Below are positions 42,431 through 50,646 of a stretch of 64,000 nucleotides of DNA, in pieces. The notes under the pieces are model-generated. The model searched no databases. It was not told the origin of the DNA and saw only the letters and a list, made by a program, of their open reading frames with translations. The stretch lies in the NCBI RefSeq assembly GCF_025264685.1, contig NZ_CP073721.1, positions 2,037,001 to 2,101,000 on the forward strand, given 5' to 3'. Made by a program: the position numbers and the translations under genes. How positions within the stretch are numbered: the stretch's first letter is position 1; each line of letters begins with the position of its first letter. The stretch is from Dactylosporangium roseum (GTDB taxonomy: Bacteria > Actinomycetota > Actinomycetes > Mycobacteriales > Micromonosporaceae).

Positions 42431-43495
42431 TCAGGCCGGTGGCGGGGCCGTGCTGGAGCGGATGACCAACTCGGCCGGCAGCAGGAGGTGCTCGGCCGGC
42501 GGCGGAGTGTTGTTGCGCATGCTGTCGATCGAGCGCGTCAGGGCGGCGGCCGCGGCGTGGCCCTTGGCGAGCACGTCCTGGCGGACCGTGGTCAGCGGCG
42601 GGCGCATGCGGACCGCCAGCGGGCTGTCGTCGAACCCGACGACCGAGAGGTCCTCCGGCACCCGCAGGTCCAGATCCTGGGCAGCCTGGACGACCCCCCG
42701 CGCGAGTGCGTCGGAGAAGCACAGGATCGCCGTCGGGTGATCCGCGGCGTCCTGGGACAGCAGGATCCGCGCGCCGTCGTAGCCGGACTCGGGCAGGCCG
42801 TGCGGCAGGCGGACGATCGCCGGCTCGATGCCGGCCGGGCGCAGTGCGTCGAGCCAGCCCGCGATGCGCTGCTGGGCGACGTATCCGTCGATCATGCCGC
42901 TCACGTCGGCGATCCGTCCGTGGGCGCCGCGGACGCCCGAGGTGACGATGCCGATGCGCCGGTGGCCGAGGTCGACCAGGTGCTGGGCCGCGGCTCGGGC
43001 GCCGGGCCGGTCGTCGACGTTGACGGCGGGCACGCCGTCGGCGGGATGCTGGTCGACGAACACCAGCGGGATCTTGCGCCGGAGCAGCCAGTCGACCGCG
43101 GTCGACTCGGGGTCGCACGAGTAGATGAGCGCGCCGTCCATCGCGACGTCGCGCGCCGGGATCACGTCACCGCTCGCCACCGCCGTGAGCAGTGTCAGGC
43201 CCAGGCCGGTGGGGGTGAGCTCCTCGGCGATGGCCCCGAGGAACGCGGTCGCGATCTCGTCGTTGAACGCGTCGCGCAACGACTCGGTCAGCAGCACGCC
43301 GACGGCGCCGGTGGTGCCCCTGGCGAGGGCTCGGGCGGCCGGGTCCGGCCCGACGTATCCCAGCTCATCGGCGACCGCGAGGATCTTGTCCCGCATGGTG
43401 GGGGAGAGCTGGTCGGGCCGGGAGAACGCGTTGGAGACCGTCATCCGGCTGACCCCGACCCGGTCGGCGATCGTCTGCAAGGTCACCCTCGCCAC
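42431..43495 (-). CDS. LacI family transcriptional regulator (first copy)
   Basis: A 354-residue repressor with helix-turn-helix LQTIADRVGVSRMTVSNAFSRPD near the N-terminus, hinge helix AARALARG and a periplasmic-binding-like effector domain (VGFDDSPLAVRMRPPLTTVRQ). GTG 43495 was chosen because GGAGGGAGG lies just upstream. No sugar genes adjoin it: pirin is downstream and the upstream side is repeat sequence. Its targets are therefore elsewhere or lost. Confidence 0.88.
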   Translation of the reverse strand: MARVTLQTIADRVGVSRMTVSNAFSRPDQLSPTMRDKILAVADELGYVGPDPAARALARGTTGAVGVLLTESLRDAFNDEIATAFLGAIAEELTPTGLGLTLLTAVASGDVIPARDVAMDGALIYSCDPESTAVDWLLRRKIPLVFVDQHPADGVPAVNVDDRPGARAAAQHLVDLGHRRIGIVTSGVRGAHGRIADVSGMIDGYVAQQRIAGWLDALRPAGIEPAIVRLPHGLPESGYDGARILLSQDAADHPTAILCFSDALARGVVQAAQDLDLRVPEDLSVVGFDDSPLAVRMRPPLTTVRQDVLAKGHAAAAALTRSIDSMRNNTPPPAEHLLLPAELVIRSSTAPPPA

Positions 43496-43623
43496 TGTCG
43501 CCTCCCTCCGCACAAGCCCTTTTCAAGCACAGTAGCCCGTTGCGAGATCGACCCGCTCGGCCTGCCGGTCGGGCTGGACTTCGTGATGCAGGGAGGGTTC
43601 TGGTTGCCGGGGCGCAAGGCCGC

Positions 43624-43775
43624 GTAGTCAGGCGGTGCGGGCGGGTGTCTGCCGCTCGCGGTCGCCGCTGGACCCGGGCGGCGCGTTCCGGGTCGGGCGC
43701 CTCCATGATCATGGGAAACCGGTGGCTGTCGGGGCAGCCGCAGGTTTCCCATGATCATGAGGTCGAGTGGCATGG
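43624..43775. repeat. Family A repeat copy 4
   Basis: The palindrome core 43705-43758 reads atgatcatgggaaaccggtg in the left arm and ends caggtttcccatgatcat. The left flank (gtgcgggcgggtgtctgccg, ctggacccgggcggcgcgtt) matches copies at 6.5 and 48.2 kb. After the core, only gaggtcgag of the right flank is conserved. The interval 43496-43803 holds no gene besides this element. Confidence 0.75.
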
Positions 43776-43803
43776 CCGCTCCACGCACGCGACCGCCGCG
43801 GGG

Positions 43804-44037
43804 TCAGCGTGCGTGGCTGCAGTCCCGGGCCGGCGGGGCGATCGCCGTCGCGGCGCGGCGCAGGGCCGACGCCACGATCGCCCGGGTGTGGTACGCCTTC
43901 GGGGCCGGCTCGGGGTGCGGCACCACAGGGGCGTGGGGCAGTGCGCTCCGGAACAGGAAGCCCTCGGCACCCGACCGGGTGCCCGGGAACTTCTCGGCCA
44001 TCGCGGACTGCGAGACGATCATCGCGAACGGGAACAT
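43804..44037 (-). CDS. Small protein of 77 residues behind a multi-operator promoter
   Basis: MFPFAMIVSQSAMAEKFPGT begins a 77-residue frame whose ATG (44037) is preceded by GGAGGAG with good spacing and by a full promoter with stacked operators. The C-terminal third (residues ~49-68) could be an amphipathic helix ending RRAATAIAPPA. I do not recognise a family. The 3' end lies about 30 bases from a family A repeat, so the gene could be a truncated remnant of something longer. Its transcription and translation signals look intact. Confidence 0.55.
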   Translation of the reverse strand: MFPFAMIVSQSAMAEKFPGTRSGAEGFLFRSALPHAPVVPHPEPAPKAYHTRAIVASALRRAATAIAPPARDCSHAR

Positions 44038-44068
44038 CGTGGGTCTCCTCCACCTTCTCGCCGCACCT

Positions 44069-44124
44069 CTGTACCGGTACAGCGCTTATGCCGGTACAGT
44101 AGACCGATGTTCTGTACCGGTCAA
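44069..44124 (-). promoter_or_regulatory. Promoter with repeated CTGTACCGG operators
   Basis: On the minus strand TTGACC (44119-44124), a 17-base spacer and TACTGT (44096-44101) form a near-consensus promoter for the 77-residue gene. A perfect 14-bp palindrome ctgtaccggtacag lies at 44069-44082 in the leader. A second split palindrome, ccggtacag (44091-44099) with ctgtaccgg (44112-44120), covers the -10 and -35 boxes. This is the arrangement of a tightly repressed promoter. No regulator gene is adjacent. Confidence 0.7.
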
Positions 44125-44591
44125 GCGGACCGCGACGCGGGGTCGGTCAGAAACGGGCTGTCGGCGACGTTCCAGTTACTCGCGAGGCGGCTGCCGGTAG
44201 TCGCAGTCCATCCGGCTTGGCCGGGGGCCGTCTCGGGCGCTGGGCGGGCACCTGGGTGCTGGCCGGTGGGCCGCTCACCTTGAAAGCATCTCGACGGCGG
44301 CCGGCCCCAGGGCTATGGCGACCGCGCGGCGCTCGCACGCTCGGTTCCGCGGAGGGAAGGGGCGCGCGGCGAGGGCCGGCACAGGGCAGAGGTACCGGGC
44401 CTCGCCGCGCGCGGGACGACCGGCCATCGAGGGTGGCAAGGCGGTGAGTGCCGGTCGGTCCACGTGGGAACGGCCCGACCATATCGAGCCGTCGATGGTC
44501 CGTTCCAGCCCGAAGCACCCAATTTAAGGAGGTTCTAAGCGAAACTAGGAGGTGAGATGAGGTTGGCCCGTTGCCACGATGGCACGTTGAA
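44125..44591. other. Gene-free stretch
   Basis: I see no convincing gene on either strand. A short frame starting ATG 44107 has no ribosome-binding site. At 44538-44556 there are two good ribosome-binding sites (aaggagg and taggagg) before ATG 44557. The frame that follows is antisense to the lysin-like gene, so it may be the surviving start of a gene lost by rearrangement. Confidence 0.5.
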
Positions 44592-45551
44592 TCAGTTGTC
44601 GGGGTTGCCGTCGAGCGCCGCCCGTTCCGCTGGCGACAGGTCGGCGATCGCCGCCTCGGTGGCTCGGGCGACCTGGGCCCGCAGCTCGGCGTTCTCGGCC
44701 TGCAACTGCTCGACGAGACCGGTCACATCCGCGGTCCGCTGGTCGATCCGGGCCAGGACGGCGGCCGTGTCGATGCTGGTGCCACCCTGTGCGAGCGCCT
44801 TGAGCGCGTTCAGCATGTCCTGCTCCCGCTGGGCGGACGCCGCGTCGGCGGACTGGAGCTGGGCGAGCGTCGTGTCGATCGCCGCGAGGTGTTCGTAGAG
44901 CTTGTTCACACCCAAGGGCTTGCCCATGTACCTGCCGCCGCGCACGGCCGGCACGTTGGCGAAAACGGCGTCAAGGCGCCATTGCATGTCGTCGAACTGT
45001 TGCGCCTGGTCGGGGGTCATGTCGTCGCCTTCGGTGGTCGGGGATTTGCCGCCCGCGGCGGCGCGGGCGATGGGGTCGTAGTCGTCGGCGCGGGCGTCGT
45101 CGTCGACGTCGCTGCGGCCGGAGATGTGGATGTGGCCGTTGTCGGTGGACGAGCGGGTGGCGTGGCCCGGTGTCCACCGCTCCTGGCGGCAGGTGCCGTT
45201 CTCGTCGGTCCAGTTCAGATACTTGATCCACATGACGCCGGGTACGCCCGCGTTGCGATCACGGATGATCTGCCGCGCGATGTCGGCGTTCTCCTTGCGG
45301 TGCGCGTACGACTCGGACCGCGGCATGACGTCGAGCGCGCGGGCCTTCCACCTGGCGTTCGGGCCGGGCCAGCCGGTGACGGAGAACGGCGTGTGATCCT
45401 CGGGCGTCGACGCCGTGAGATGGGCGTCGTTCGGGTAGTCGTACACGGTCAGGCCGTAGGCACGCAGCTTCTTCTGGAGCGCCTTCGCGGGCCTGATCAA
45501 GGAGTACGGCTTGCCGGCCTTGAGCCAGTCGCGGTATCCCTGCGAGGCCAT
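44592..45551 (-). CDS. Lysin-like protein: N-terminal peptidase M15-like domain plus C-terminal coiled coil
   Basis: A 319-residue protein. Residues ~1-150 resemble phage-type L-Ala-D-Glu or D-Ala-D-Ala peptidases, with possible zinc ligands His53 (EDHTPF), Asp74 (ALDVMP) and His140/His142 (DNGHIHIS). The C-terminal part after ~175 ends in a heptad-rich coiled coil (VLARIDQRTADVTGLVEQLQ ...). No signal peptide is present, consistent with a phage lysin. ATG 45551 follows GAGGAGGA. No other phage gene is near, so this is a remnant or a domesticated gene. The enzymatic call is moderate. Confidence 0.6.
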   Translation of the reverse strand: MASQGYRDWLKAGKPYSLIRPAKALQKKLRAYGLTVYDYPNDAHLTASTPEDHTPFSVTGWPGPNARWKARALDVMPRSESYAHRKENADIARQIIRDRNAGVPGVMWIKYLNWTDENGTCRQERWTPGHATRSSTDNGHIHISGRSDVDDDARADDYDPIARAAAGGKSPTTEGDDMTPDQAQQFDDMQWRLDAVFANVPAVRGGRYMGKPLGVNKLYEHLAAIDTTLAQLQSADAASAQREQDMLNALKALAQGGTSIDTAAVLARIDQRTADVTGLVEQLQAENAELRAQVARATEAAIADLSPAERAALDGNPDN

Positions 45552-45552
45552 G

Positions 45553-45591
45553 TCATTCCTCCTCGTCGATCTCGGCGGGAGCTGAGGTCAC
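45553..45591 (-). CDS. 12-residue upstream ORF coupled to the lysin-like gene
   Basis: GTG 45591 is preceded by TGAGGAGG and opens a 12-codon frame (M)TSAPAEIDEEE ending one base before the lysin ATG. The lysin's own ribosome-binding site lies inside this frame. It may couple or throttle lysin translation, or be the end of a lost upstream gene. Confidence 0.35.
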   Translation of the reverse strand: MTSAPAEIDEEE

Positions 45592-45812
45592 CGGGGTTGC
45601 CTCCTCAGGATGCGGGCAGCATCGATGTGGGGCCAGTCAGATAGGCGGCACCGGCGGCTGACAGAGACACGGCGACGTGTGGAGTCCCGCGCCGAGGGCG
45701 GCGACACCTTCCGCTTGATCAGGGCTTCCGGCCGGTGGCGGTACGTGTGCGCGCGGCTACGACCGTCGAAATGTTGTCGTACCCCGGTGGCAGGCTGCGG
45801 GGCATGTTCGCG

Positions 45813-47255
45813 TTAGTTCGCCTTGCTCTTGCGGCGGCGTTCCGACGGCTCGCGGGAGAGCCGGCCGACCAGCCCGAAGCGGCTGGTCGTCGGCTGCTCC
45901 TGCGGCGCCGGGTCGGCGTCGGCCATGACGATGACGACGCTCGCCCCGCCGAGGGCGGCCGACGTGCCGATGTTGACCGTGCCGTTGCCCTGCACGGCGA
46001 CCCGCCGCACGATGTCGAGGCCCAGGCCCGTGGAGCCCTGGTCGCTCTCGCCCCGCTGGACGGCCCGCTCGGGGTCGGGGATGCCGGGGCCGCCGTCCTC
46101 GACGCGCAGCACGACGTAACCGTCGTCGCGGCGGGTGACGGCCACCTCGAAGGGAACACCCTGGGGTGTGTACCTGATGACGTTGCCGATCAGCGCGTCC
46201 AGCGCGGCCGCCAGTTCGCTCTTCGGCACGGTAACCGGCGCCCGGTTGTCGACGCCGACCGCCTTGCAGTCGCGCTCCTGGTCGCCGGCGACCGCCGACC
46301 AGAACGTCATCCGGTCGCGCACCACCTCGGCGACGTCACAGCCCTGCTCACCGGTCGAGGCGGCCGCCCCGTCGCCGCGCTCGCCGCGGTCCGGGGTGGG
46401 GGAGTGGGCGTCGATGGGCTCGCGCATGGCGCGGATCAGCTTGTCGATCTCGATCTCGAGCGCCGCGATCGCGTCCCGGATGCGTTCGGCGTCCTGACCG
46501 TCGTCGAGGGTCTCGGCGTCGAGGCGCAGCGCCGTCAGCGGGGTGCGCAGCCGGTGCGACAGGTCGGCGACCAGCTCCCGCTCGTTCGACAGCAGCGCGA
46601 TGAGCCGGTCGGCCATGACGTTGAGCGCGAAGCTCGCCTCGGCCAGCTCGCGCGGGCCCTGCGGGTTGATCCGCACGTCGAGGTAGCCCTCGCTGAGCGC
46701 ACCGGCCGCACCGGCCAACTGGCGCGCCGAGGCCGTGATCTTCGCGGCCAGCCGGTCGGCCACCCAGACCGAGGCGATGACCAGGCCGAGCGCGACGGCG
46801 CCGAGCGCCCACCAGGCGCCGGCCACACCGTTCTCCAGCTCCGACTCGGGGATGAACACCTCGACCACGGCGGTGCGGCCCGAGCCGACGTCGACCGGTT
46901 CCAGATAGGAGAGCCCGTGCGACACCTCGGCGATGACCGGCGCGGCCTGGTCGGCGGCGCGGGACAGGTCGCCCGCCGTCGCGTGGCCGGTGCCGATCTC
47001 GGTGCCGTCGTCGGCGAGGTTGTGCACGGAGACGCGCGTGACCGCCGGGCCGCCGGTGCTCGCGATGGCCCGTTCGATCGCCAGCGGGTCGGTGGTCACG
47101 GTGAGGACCGCCACGACCACGGCGGTCTGGCGTTCGGCGTCGGCGAGCGCGCGCTCGCGGGCGAGCTGCTGGACGACGAGTCCCAGTGGGATCAGGAAGG
47201 CAAGGGCCACCATGGTGGTGACCGCGGCGGAGACGTAGGCGAGTGTGCGCCTCAG
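45813..47255 (-). CDS. Two-component sensor histidine kinase
   Basis: A kinase of about 480 residues. A membrane helix near the N-terminus (YVSAAVTTMVALAFLIPLGLVV), an extracytoplasmic domain of ~120 residues and a second helix (GAWWALGAVALGLVIASVWVA) are followed by a HAMP-like region, the H-box LVADLSHRLRTPLTALRLDAE, N-box IGNVIRYTPQG, G1 EDGGPGIP and G2 GSTGLGLDIV. The start is uncertain. CTG 47255 overlaps the response-regulator stop (CTGA) and places the first helix well. ATG 47396 would overlap the regulator by 145 bases, and ATG 47213 would cut into the helix. Confidence 0.85.
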   Translation of the reverse strand: MRRTLAYVSAAVTTMVALAFLIPLGLVVQQLARERALADAERQTAVVVAVLTVTTDPLAIERAIASTGGPAVTRVSVHNLADDGTEIGTGHATAGDLSRAADQAAPVIAEVSHGLSYLEPVDVGSGRTAVVEVFIPESELENGVAGAWWALGAVALGLVIASVWVADRLAAKITASARQLAGAAGALSEGYLDVRINPQGPRELAEASFALNVMADRLIALLSNERELVADLSHRLRTPLTALRLDAETLDDGQDAERIRDAIAALEIEIDKLIRAMREPIDAHSPTPDRGERGDGAAASTGEQGCDVAEVVRDRMTFWSAVAGDQERDCKAVGVDNRAPVTVPKSELAAALDALIGNVIRYTPQGVPFEVAVTRRDDGYVVLRVEDGGPGIPDPERAVQRGESDQGSTGLGLDIVRRVAVQGNGTVNIGTSAALGGASVVIVMADADPAPQEQPTTSRFGLVGRLSREPSERRRKSKAN

Positions 47256-47938
47256 CCCGGCGCCGCGAACTTGAAGCCGACTCCCCGCACGGTGTGCAGG
47301 TATCTGGGCGCTGAGGCGCTCTCGCCAAGTTTCCGGCGCAGCCAGTACAGATGCACGTCGATCGTCTGGTCCTCGCCCACCGAGGGTTGCCGCCATACCT
47401 CCTCCAACAGCTCACGGCGTGAGACCACCCGTCCGGGACGAGCGGCGAGGTACGCCAGCAGATCGAACTCTTTGCGGGTCAGCGTCAGCGGCTCTCCGTG
47501 CAGGTATGCCTGGCGCTGTCCGATGTCGACACGCAAGCCTCCCACTTCGATGGCAGTGGGTTCCTCGCGGCTCGCCCGGCCGGTGCGGCGCAGCACGGAG
47601 GTCATCCGGGCGTCGAGGTGGGCGCTGGTGAACGGTTTGATCATGTAGTCGTCGGCGCCGGCCTTCAGTAACCTGACGATCTCCGCCTCGTCGTCGCGGG
47701 CGGTGGCGATGATGATGGGCGTGTCGGCGATGCCGCGCAGCATGCGCAGCGCGTCGGCGCCGTCGAGGTCGGGCAGCCCGAGGTCGAGCACGACGAGGTC
47801 GGGCGTCTCCGCGGCGAACCGCCGCAAGGCCTCCAGCGCGGTGCCGACAGCGTGCACCGTGTGCCCCCTGTCCGTCAGCGAACGCAGCAGGGCACCCCGC
47901 ACGACATGGTCGTCTTCAACCAGCAGCACCGTGGCCAT
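47252..47938 (-). CDS. OmpR/PhoB family response regulator
   Basis: A 228-residue regulator. The receiver has Asp9-Asp10, phosphorylation site Asp52 (LDLGLPDLDG) and Lys in DYMIKPF. The C-terminal winged helix has LTRKEFDLLAYLAARPGRVVSRRELLEEVW and ends VRGVGFKF. ATG 47938 is the standard family start (ATVLLVEDD). It is cotranscribed with the kinase. Tandem TCCGACAT repeats upstream are probable binding sites. Confidence 0.93.
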   Translation of the reverse strand: MATVLLVEDDHVVRGALLRSLTDRGHTVHAVGTALEALRRFAAETPDLVVLDLGLPDLDGADALRMLRGIADTPIIIATARDDEAEIVRLLKAGADDYMIKPFTSAHLDARMTSVLRRTGRASREEPTAIEVGGLRVDIGQRQAYLHGEPLTLTRKEFDLLAYLAARPGRVVSRRELLEEVWRQPSVGEDQTIDVHLYWLRRKLGESASAPRYLHTVRGVGFKFAAPG

Positions 47939-47990
47939 GCGATGAAAATACTGCCTCAGGCAAGAATCCTCCTCCGCAGCGATCGACGAA

Positions 47991-48020
47991 TCCGACATAT
48001 CCAGGTTTATCATCCGACAT
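47991..48020. promoter_or_regulatory. Direct repeat TCCGACAT, candidate response-regulator box
   Basis: TCCGACAT occurs at 47991-47998 and 48013-48020, exactly 22 bases (two helical turns) apart, 53 to 82 bases upstream of the response-regulator start. Tandem direct repeats on one face of the helix are typical of OmpR-family autoregulation. Confidence 0.5.
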
Positions 48021-48167
48021 CTAGGGTGTAATTGCCGCGGCTTTCGGTGGACTCGACCCCTGCGCTCCGATCCGCGCCCAGGATGACCGCGCCGGCCTCG
48101 CCCCGGGGCATGAGAGGCGCCCCGCTCGGCTGCGCGAGTTCATGATCCGATGCCGCGAAGTTCAGCC

Positions 48168-48410
48168 GCGCGATCGCCTGTCAACACTGGCGTTGCGCAA
48201 CGGGTCGGTGACGCACGGTCGTGCGGGTGGGTGTCTGTCGCTCATGATCGCCGCTGGACCCTGGACGGCGCGTTCCGAGCCGGGTGACTCCATGATCATG
48301 GGAAAGATGTGGCTATCGGGGCAGCCACAGCTTTCCCATGATCATGAGATCGAGCGGTCTGGCGGCGGAACGGGCGCCGGGCGGCATGCCCCGGCGGCGA
48401 CACCTCCGAG
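48168..48410. repeat. Family A repeat copy 5, overlapping the end of the FAD monooxygenase gene
   Basis: The left flank (gcctgtcaacactggcgttg, then gtcgtgcgggtgggtgtctg) leads to a core at 48292-48345 (left arm atgatcatgggaaagatgtg, right arm ending ctttcccatgatcat; one mismatch). The right flank contains gcggcggaac and cggcggcgacacctccgagg. The last ~40 codons of the FAD gene are within it. Confidence 0.78.
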
Positions 48411-49597
48411 GTCACGTGTTCCGGGCGCAGTCCCATGCCGATCACCCGCGCGGGAAGGGAGCGCAACGCCGGATAACGGTCCAGCACGCGTAGCGGCAGG
48501 GGTGGCTCCGAGGGGTGGCCGGACACGGCCGGTGACAGTACCGCGCGCTGCAGTATGCGTTGCACCAACTGTGTGCCGGCCGTCGGGAACGTGCGCCTGC
48601 GCTGGATCGACGCCAGTTCGCGCTCCGACGGGGGGCGGCCCGTCGAGTACGCCGCGATGATCACCCGTGCGGCCGCCACCGCGTCCTGGATCGCCAGGTT
48701 GATGCCCACCCCGCCGATCGGGGACATCGCGTGTGCCGCGTCGCCGATCAACAAGGCGCCGGGGACGTGCCAGCGGTACAGGCGGTCCATGCGGACCGTC
48801 AGCTTCCTGACGTCCGACCAGTCGGTGAGCAGCGAGACCCGCGAAGCCAGGTACGGCACGCTCGACGCCACCGACTCGCGGAACCTGGGCAGGCCGGCCG
48901 AGCGGAGGGCCTCGTCGCCGCCCTTCGGCACCACGTACCCGAGCTGCCAGGTGTCGCCCCGGTCGATGCCGACGATCAGGCGGCCGTCGCCGACCCGGCC
49001 CACCAGGCCCACCGGATCGCCGTCGTGCCGCGGCAGGCGGAACCACAGCACGTCGATCGGGGCGCCGAAGACCTTCGAGCGCAGGCCGAGATCGTTCCGT
49101 ACCGTCGAATGGCGCCCGTCGCAGGCGACCGTCAGCGCCGCGTCGACCGCGAACTCCCCGCCCGGCGAGACGCCCGAGACGCCGACGACCCGGCCGCCAC
49201 CCGCCGAGCGCCGCACCGCGGTGACAGCATGTTGTCGCATGAGGCGGAAGTTTCCGGCCGACGCCAGCAGCTCCAGGAAATCCCACTGGGGCAGGAACAT
49301 CACGTACGGATGCCGGGTCTTCAACCGCGAGAAGTCGACCGGCTGGAACGTCCCCGAAGAGTAGACGAACCGGAACCGCTCCACGCGGCGGTGCGGCAGC
49401 TCGTGCAGTCGCGCACCCAGCCCCAGTTCGTCCATCAGCTCCAGGGTCGACGGGTGGACCGTGTCGCCGCGGAAGTCGCGCAGGAACGTCTCGTGCTTCT
49501 CCAGGACCACCGTGCGGATTCCCTGCCGCCCCAGCAGCAGCGCCAGGACCAGCCCGGCCGGGCCACCGCCAACGACGCACACGTCCGTGGAGATCAC
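48296..49597 (-). CDS. FAD-dependent monooxygenase (PHBH-fold) with repeat-derived C-terminus
   Basis: A 433-residue group A flavin hydroxylase. The FAD-binding motif is VVGGGPAGLVLALLLGRQG (8-26), the DG motif DGRHSTVRNDLG, and the GD motif LLIGDAAHAMSPIGGVGINLAIQDA. It should hydroxylate a small, often aromatic, substrate using NAD(P)H. The last ~38 residues (from about HVTSEVSPPG) are encoded by a family A repeat and end SHDHGKAVAAPIATSFP, so the native end is probably lost or replaced. GTG 49597 follows GGAGGG. It is the third gene of an operon with a 37-residue ORF and a PLP dehydratase. Confidence 0.85.
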   Translation of the reverse strand: MISTDVCVVGGGPAGLVLALLLGRQGIRTVVLEKHETFLRDFRGDTVHPSTLELMDELGLGARLHELPHRRVERFRFVYSSGTFQPVDFSRLKTRHPYVMFLPQWDFLELLASAGNFRLMRQHAVTAVRRSAGGGRVVGVSGVSPGGEFAVDAALTVACDGRHSTVRNDLGLRSKVFGAPIDVLWFRLPRHDGDPVGLVGRVGDGRLIVGIDRGDTWQLGYVVPKGGDEALRSAGLPRFRESVASSVPYLASRVSLLTDWSDVRKLTVRMDRLYRWHVPGALLIGDAAHAMSPIGGVGINLAIQDAVAAARVIIAAYSTGRPPSERELASIQRRRTFPTAGTQLVQRILQRAVLSPAVSGHPSEPPLPLRVLDRYPALRSLPARVIGMGLRPEHVTSEVSPPGHAARRPFRRQTARSHDHGKAVAAPIATSFP

Positions 49598-49600
49598 CGT

Positions 49601-49714
49601 TCAACCCTCCAGCAACTGTCCGATCACCTGGGGGAAGCTCTCCCCGGTCCGCACCGAGACAAACGCCAGTGTGCGCGCGTCCGGCCGGGCGCAGGGCTGC
49701 GTCGAAGACGTCAT
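49601..49714 (-). CDS. 37-residue ORF between the dehydratase and monooxygenase genes
   Basis: ATG 49714 overlaps the dehydratase stop (ATGA). The frame MTSSTQPCARPDARTLAFVS ... VIGQLLEG ends 3 bases before the monooxygenase GTG and contains that gene's ribosome-binding site. The exact packing between two genes supports translation. The sequence is not recognised. It could be a translational coupler only. Confidence 0.45.
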   Translation of the reverse strand: MTSSTQPCARPDARTLAFVSVRTGESFPQVIGQLLEG

Positions 49715-50646
49715 CCGGTGGCATGCGCCGTCTCGGCCCGCAGGGTCGCCGGATCGGTGTTCGCCCCGCACAGCACCACGACCACCCGCTCGTCCGCGGC
49801 CGGCACGTACGCCCCGGTGTCGAGCGCCGCACACGCCGCCGCGGCGCCGTGCTCGACGACGATCCGGTACCTGTCCCACAGCCGCCGCCGGGCCTCGACG
49901 ATCGCCTCGTCCGTCACGAGCAGGCTCTGTGTCCCGTGTCGTACGGCCAGCGCGTACGCGATGGTGCCGATCCGCCGAGCGCCGAGGGAGTCGGCGGCGA
50001 TGCTGTCGACCGGCACGTCCACCGGCCGGCCGGCGACGAGGGCCTCGTGCAGCGTCGGCGCGCCGACCGGCTCGACCGAGACCATCCGGGCCCGCCCGGC
50101 GAGCGCCGCCGAGATCCCGCCGACGAGGCCGCCCCCGCCGGTCGCCACCAGCACGGTGTCGACCTCCGGCAGCTCCAGCGCGAGGGTGCCCTGCCCGGCG
50201 ACGATCTCCGGCTGGTCGTAGGCGTGCACGAACAGCGCGCCCGTCTCCGCGACCCGGATCGTCGAGGCGGCGTACGCCTCCGCGTACTCCCGGCCGTGCT
50301 GGTGCACCACGGCACCCAGCTCGCGCAGCTTGGCGACCTTCGGCGTCGGCGTGGTCACCGGCACGAACACCTCGGCCGGCACCCCGAGCCGCGCCGCCGC
50401 GAACGCGACGCCGAGCCCGGCGTTGCCACCGGAGGCGGCGACCACCCCGGCCGCCGGTAGCTGCCCGGCCTCCCGGGCCGACAGGATGCGGTTGAACGCG
50501 CCGCGCGCCTTGAACGATCCGCTGTGCTGGAGCAGCTCCAGCTTGAACCACAGGCCGGGGGACACCTCGCACGACGGGGTGTGCCGGATGTAGCCGCCGA
50601 TCCGCCGGGCGGCCGCCTCGACGTCGTGCCGGTTCGGTATCTCCAC
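49711..50646 (-). CDS. PLP-dependent threonine/serine dehydratase-like enzyme
   Basis: A 311-residue fold type II enzyme. The PLP lysine is Lys46 in GSFKARGA, the phosphate-binding loop reads ATGGGGLVGG, and the Asn loop reads SGGNAGLGVA. There is no C-terminal ACT regulatory domain, so it is the short, catabolic type. It lyses hydroxy-amino acids to keto acids and ammonia, or acts as a racemase. It starts at GTG 50646. Operon partnership with a flavin monooxygenase suggests catabolism or tailoring of an unusual amino acid (inference). Confidence 0.88.
   Translation of the reverse strand: MEIPNRHDVEAAARRIGGYIRHTPSCEVSPGLWFKLELLQHSGSFKARGAFNRILSAREAGQLPAAGVVAASGGNAGLGVAFAAARLGVPAEVFVPVTTPTPKVAKLRELGAVVHQHGREYAEAYAASTIRVAETGALFVHAYDQPEIVAGQGTLALELPEVDTVLVATGGGGLVGGISAALAGRARMVSVEPVGAPTLHEALVAGRPVDVPVDSIAADSLGARRIGTIAYALAVRHGTQSLLVTDEAIVEARRRLWDRYRIVVEHGAAAACAALDTGAYVPAADERVVVVLCGANTDPATLRAETAHATG

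Noticed and set aside
44557..44898. A plus-strand frame starting ATG 44557 after a strong AGGAGG site.
   Set aside because: The frame is a Ser/Arg-rich shadow of the lysin-like gene on the other strand. The initiation signal may be a remnant but the product is not credible.
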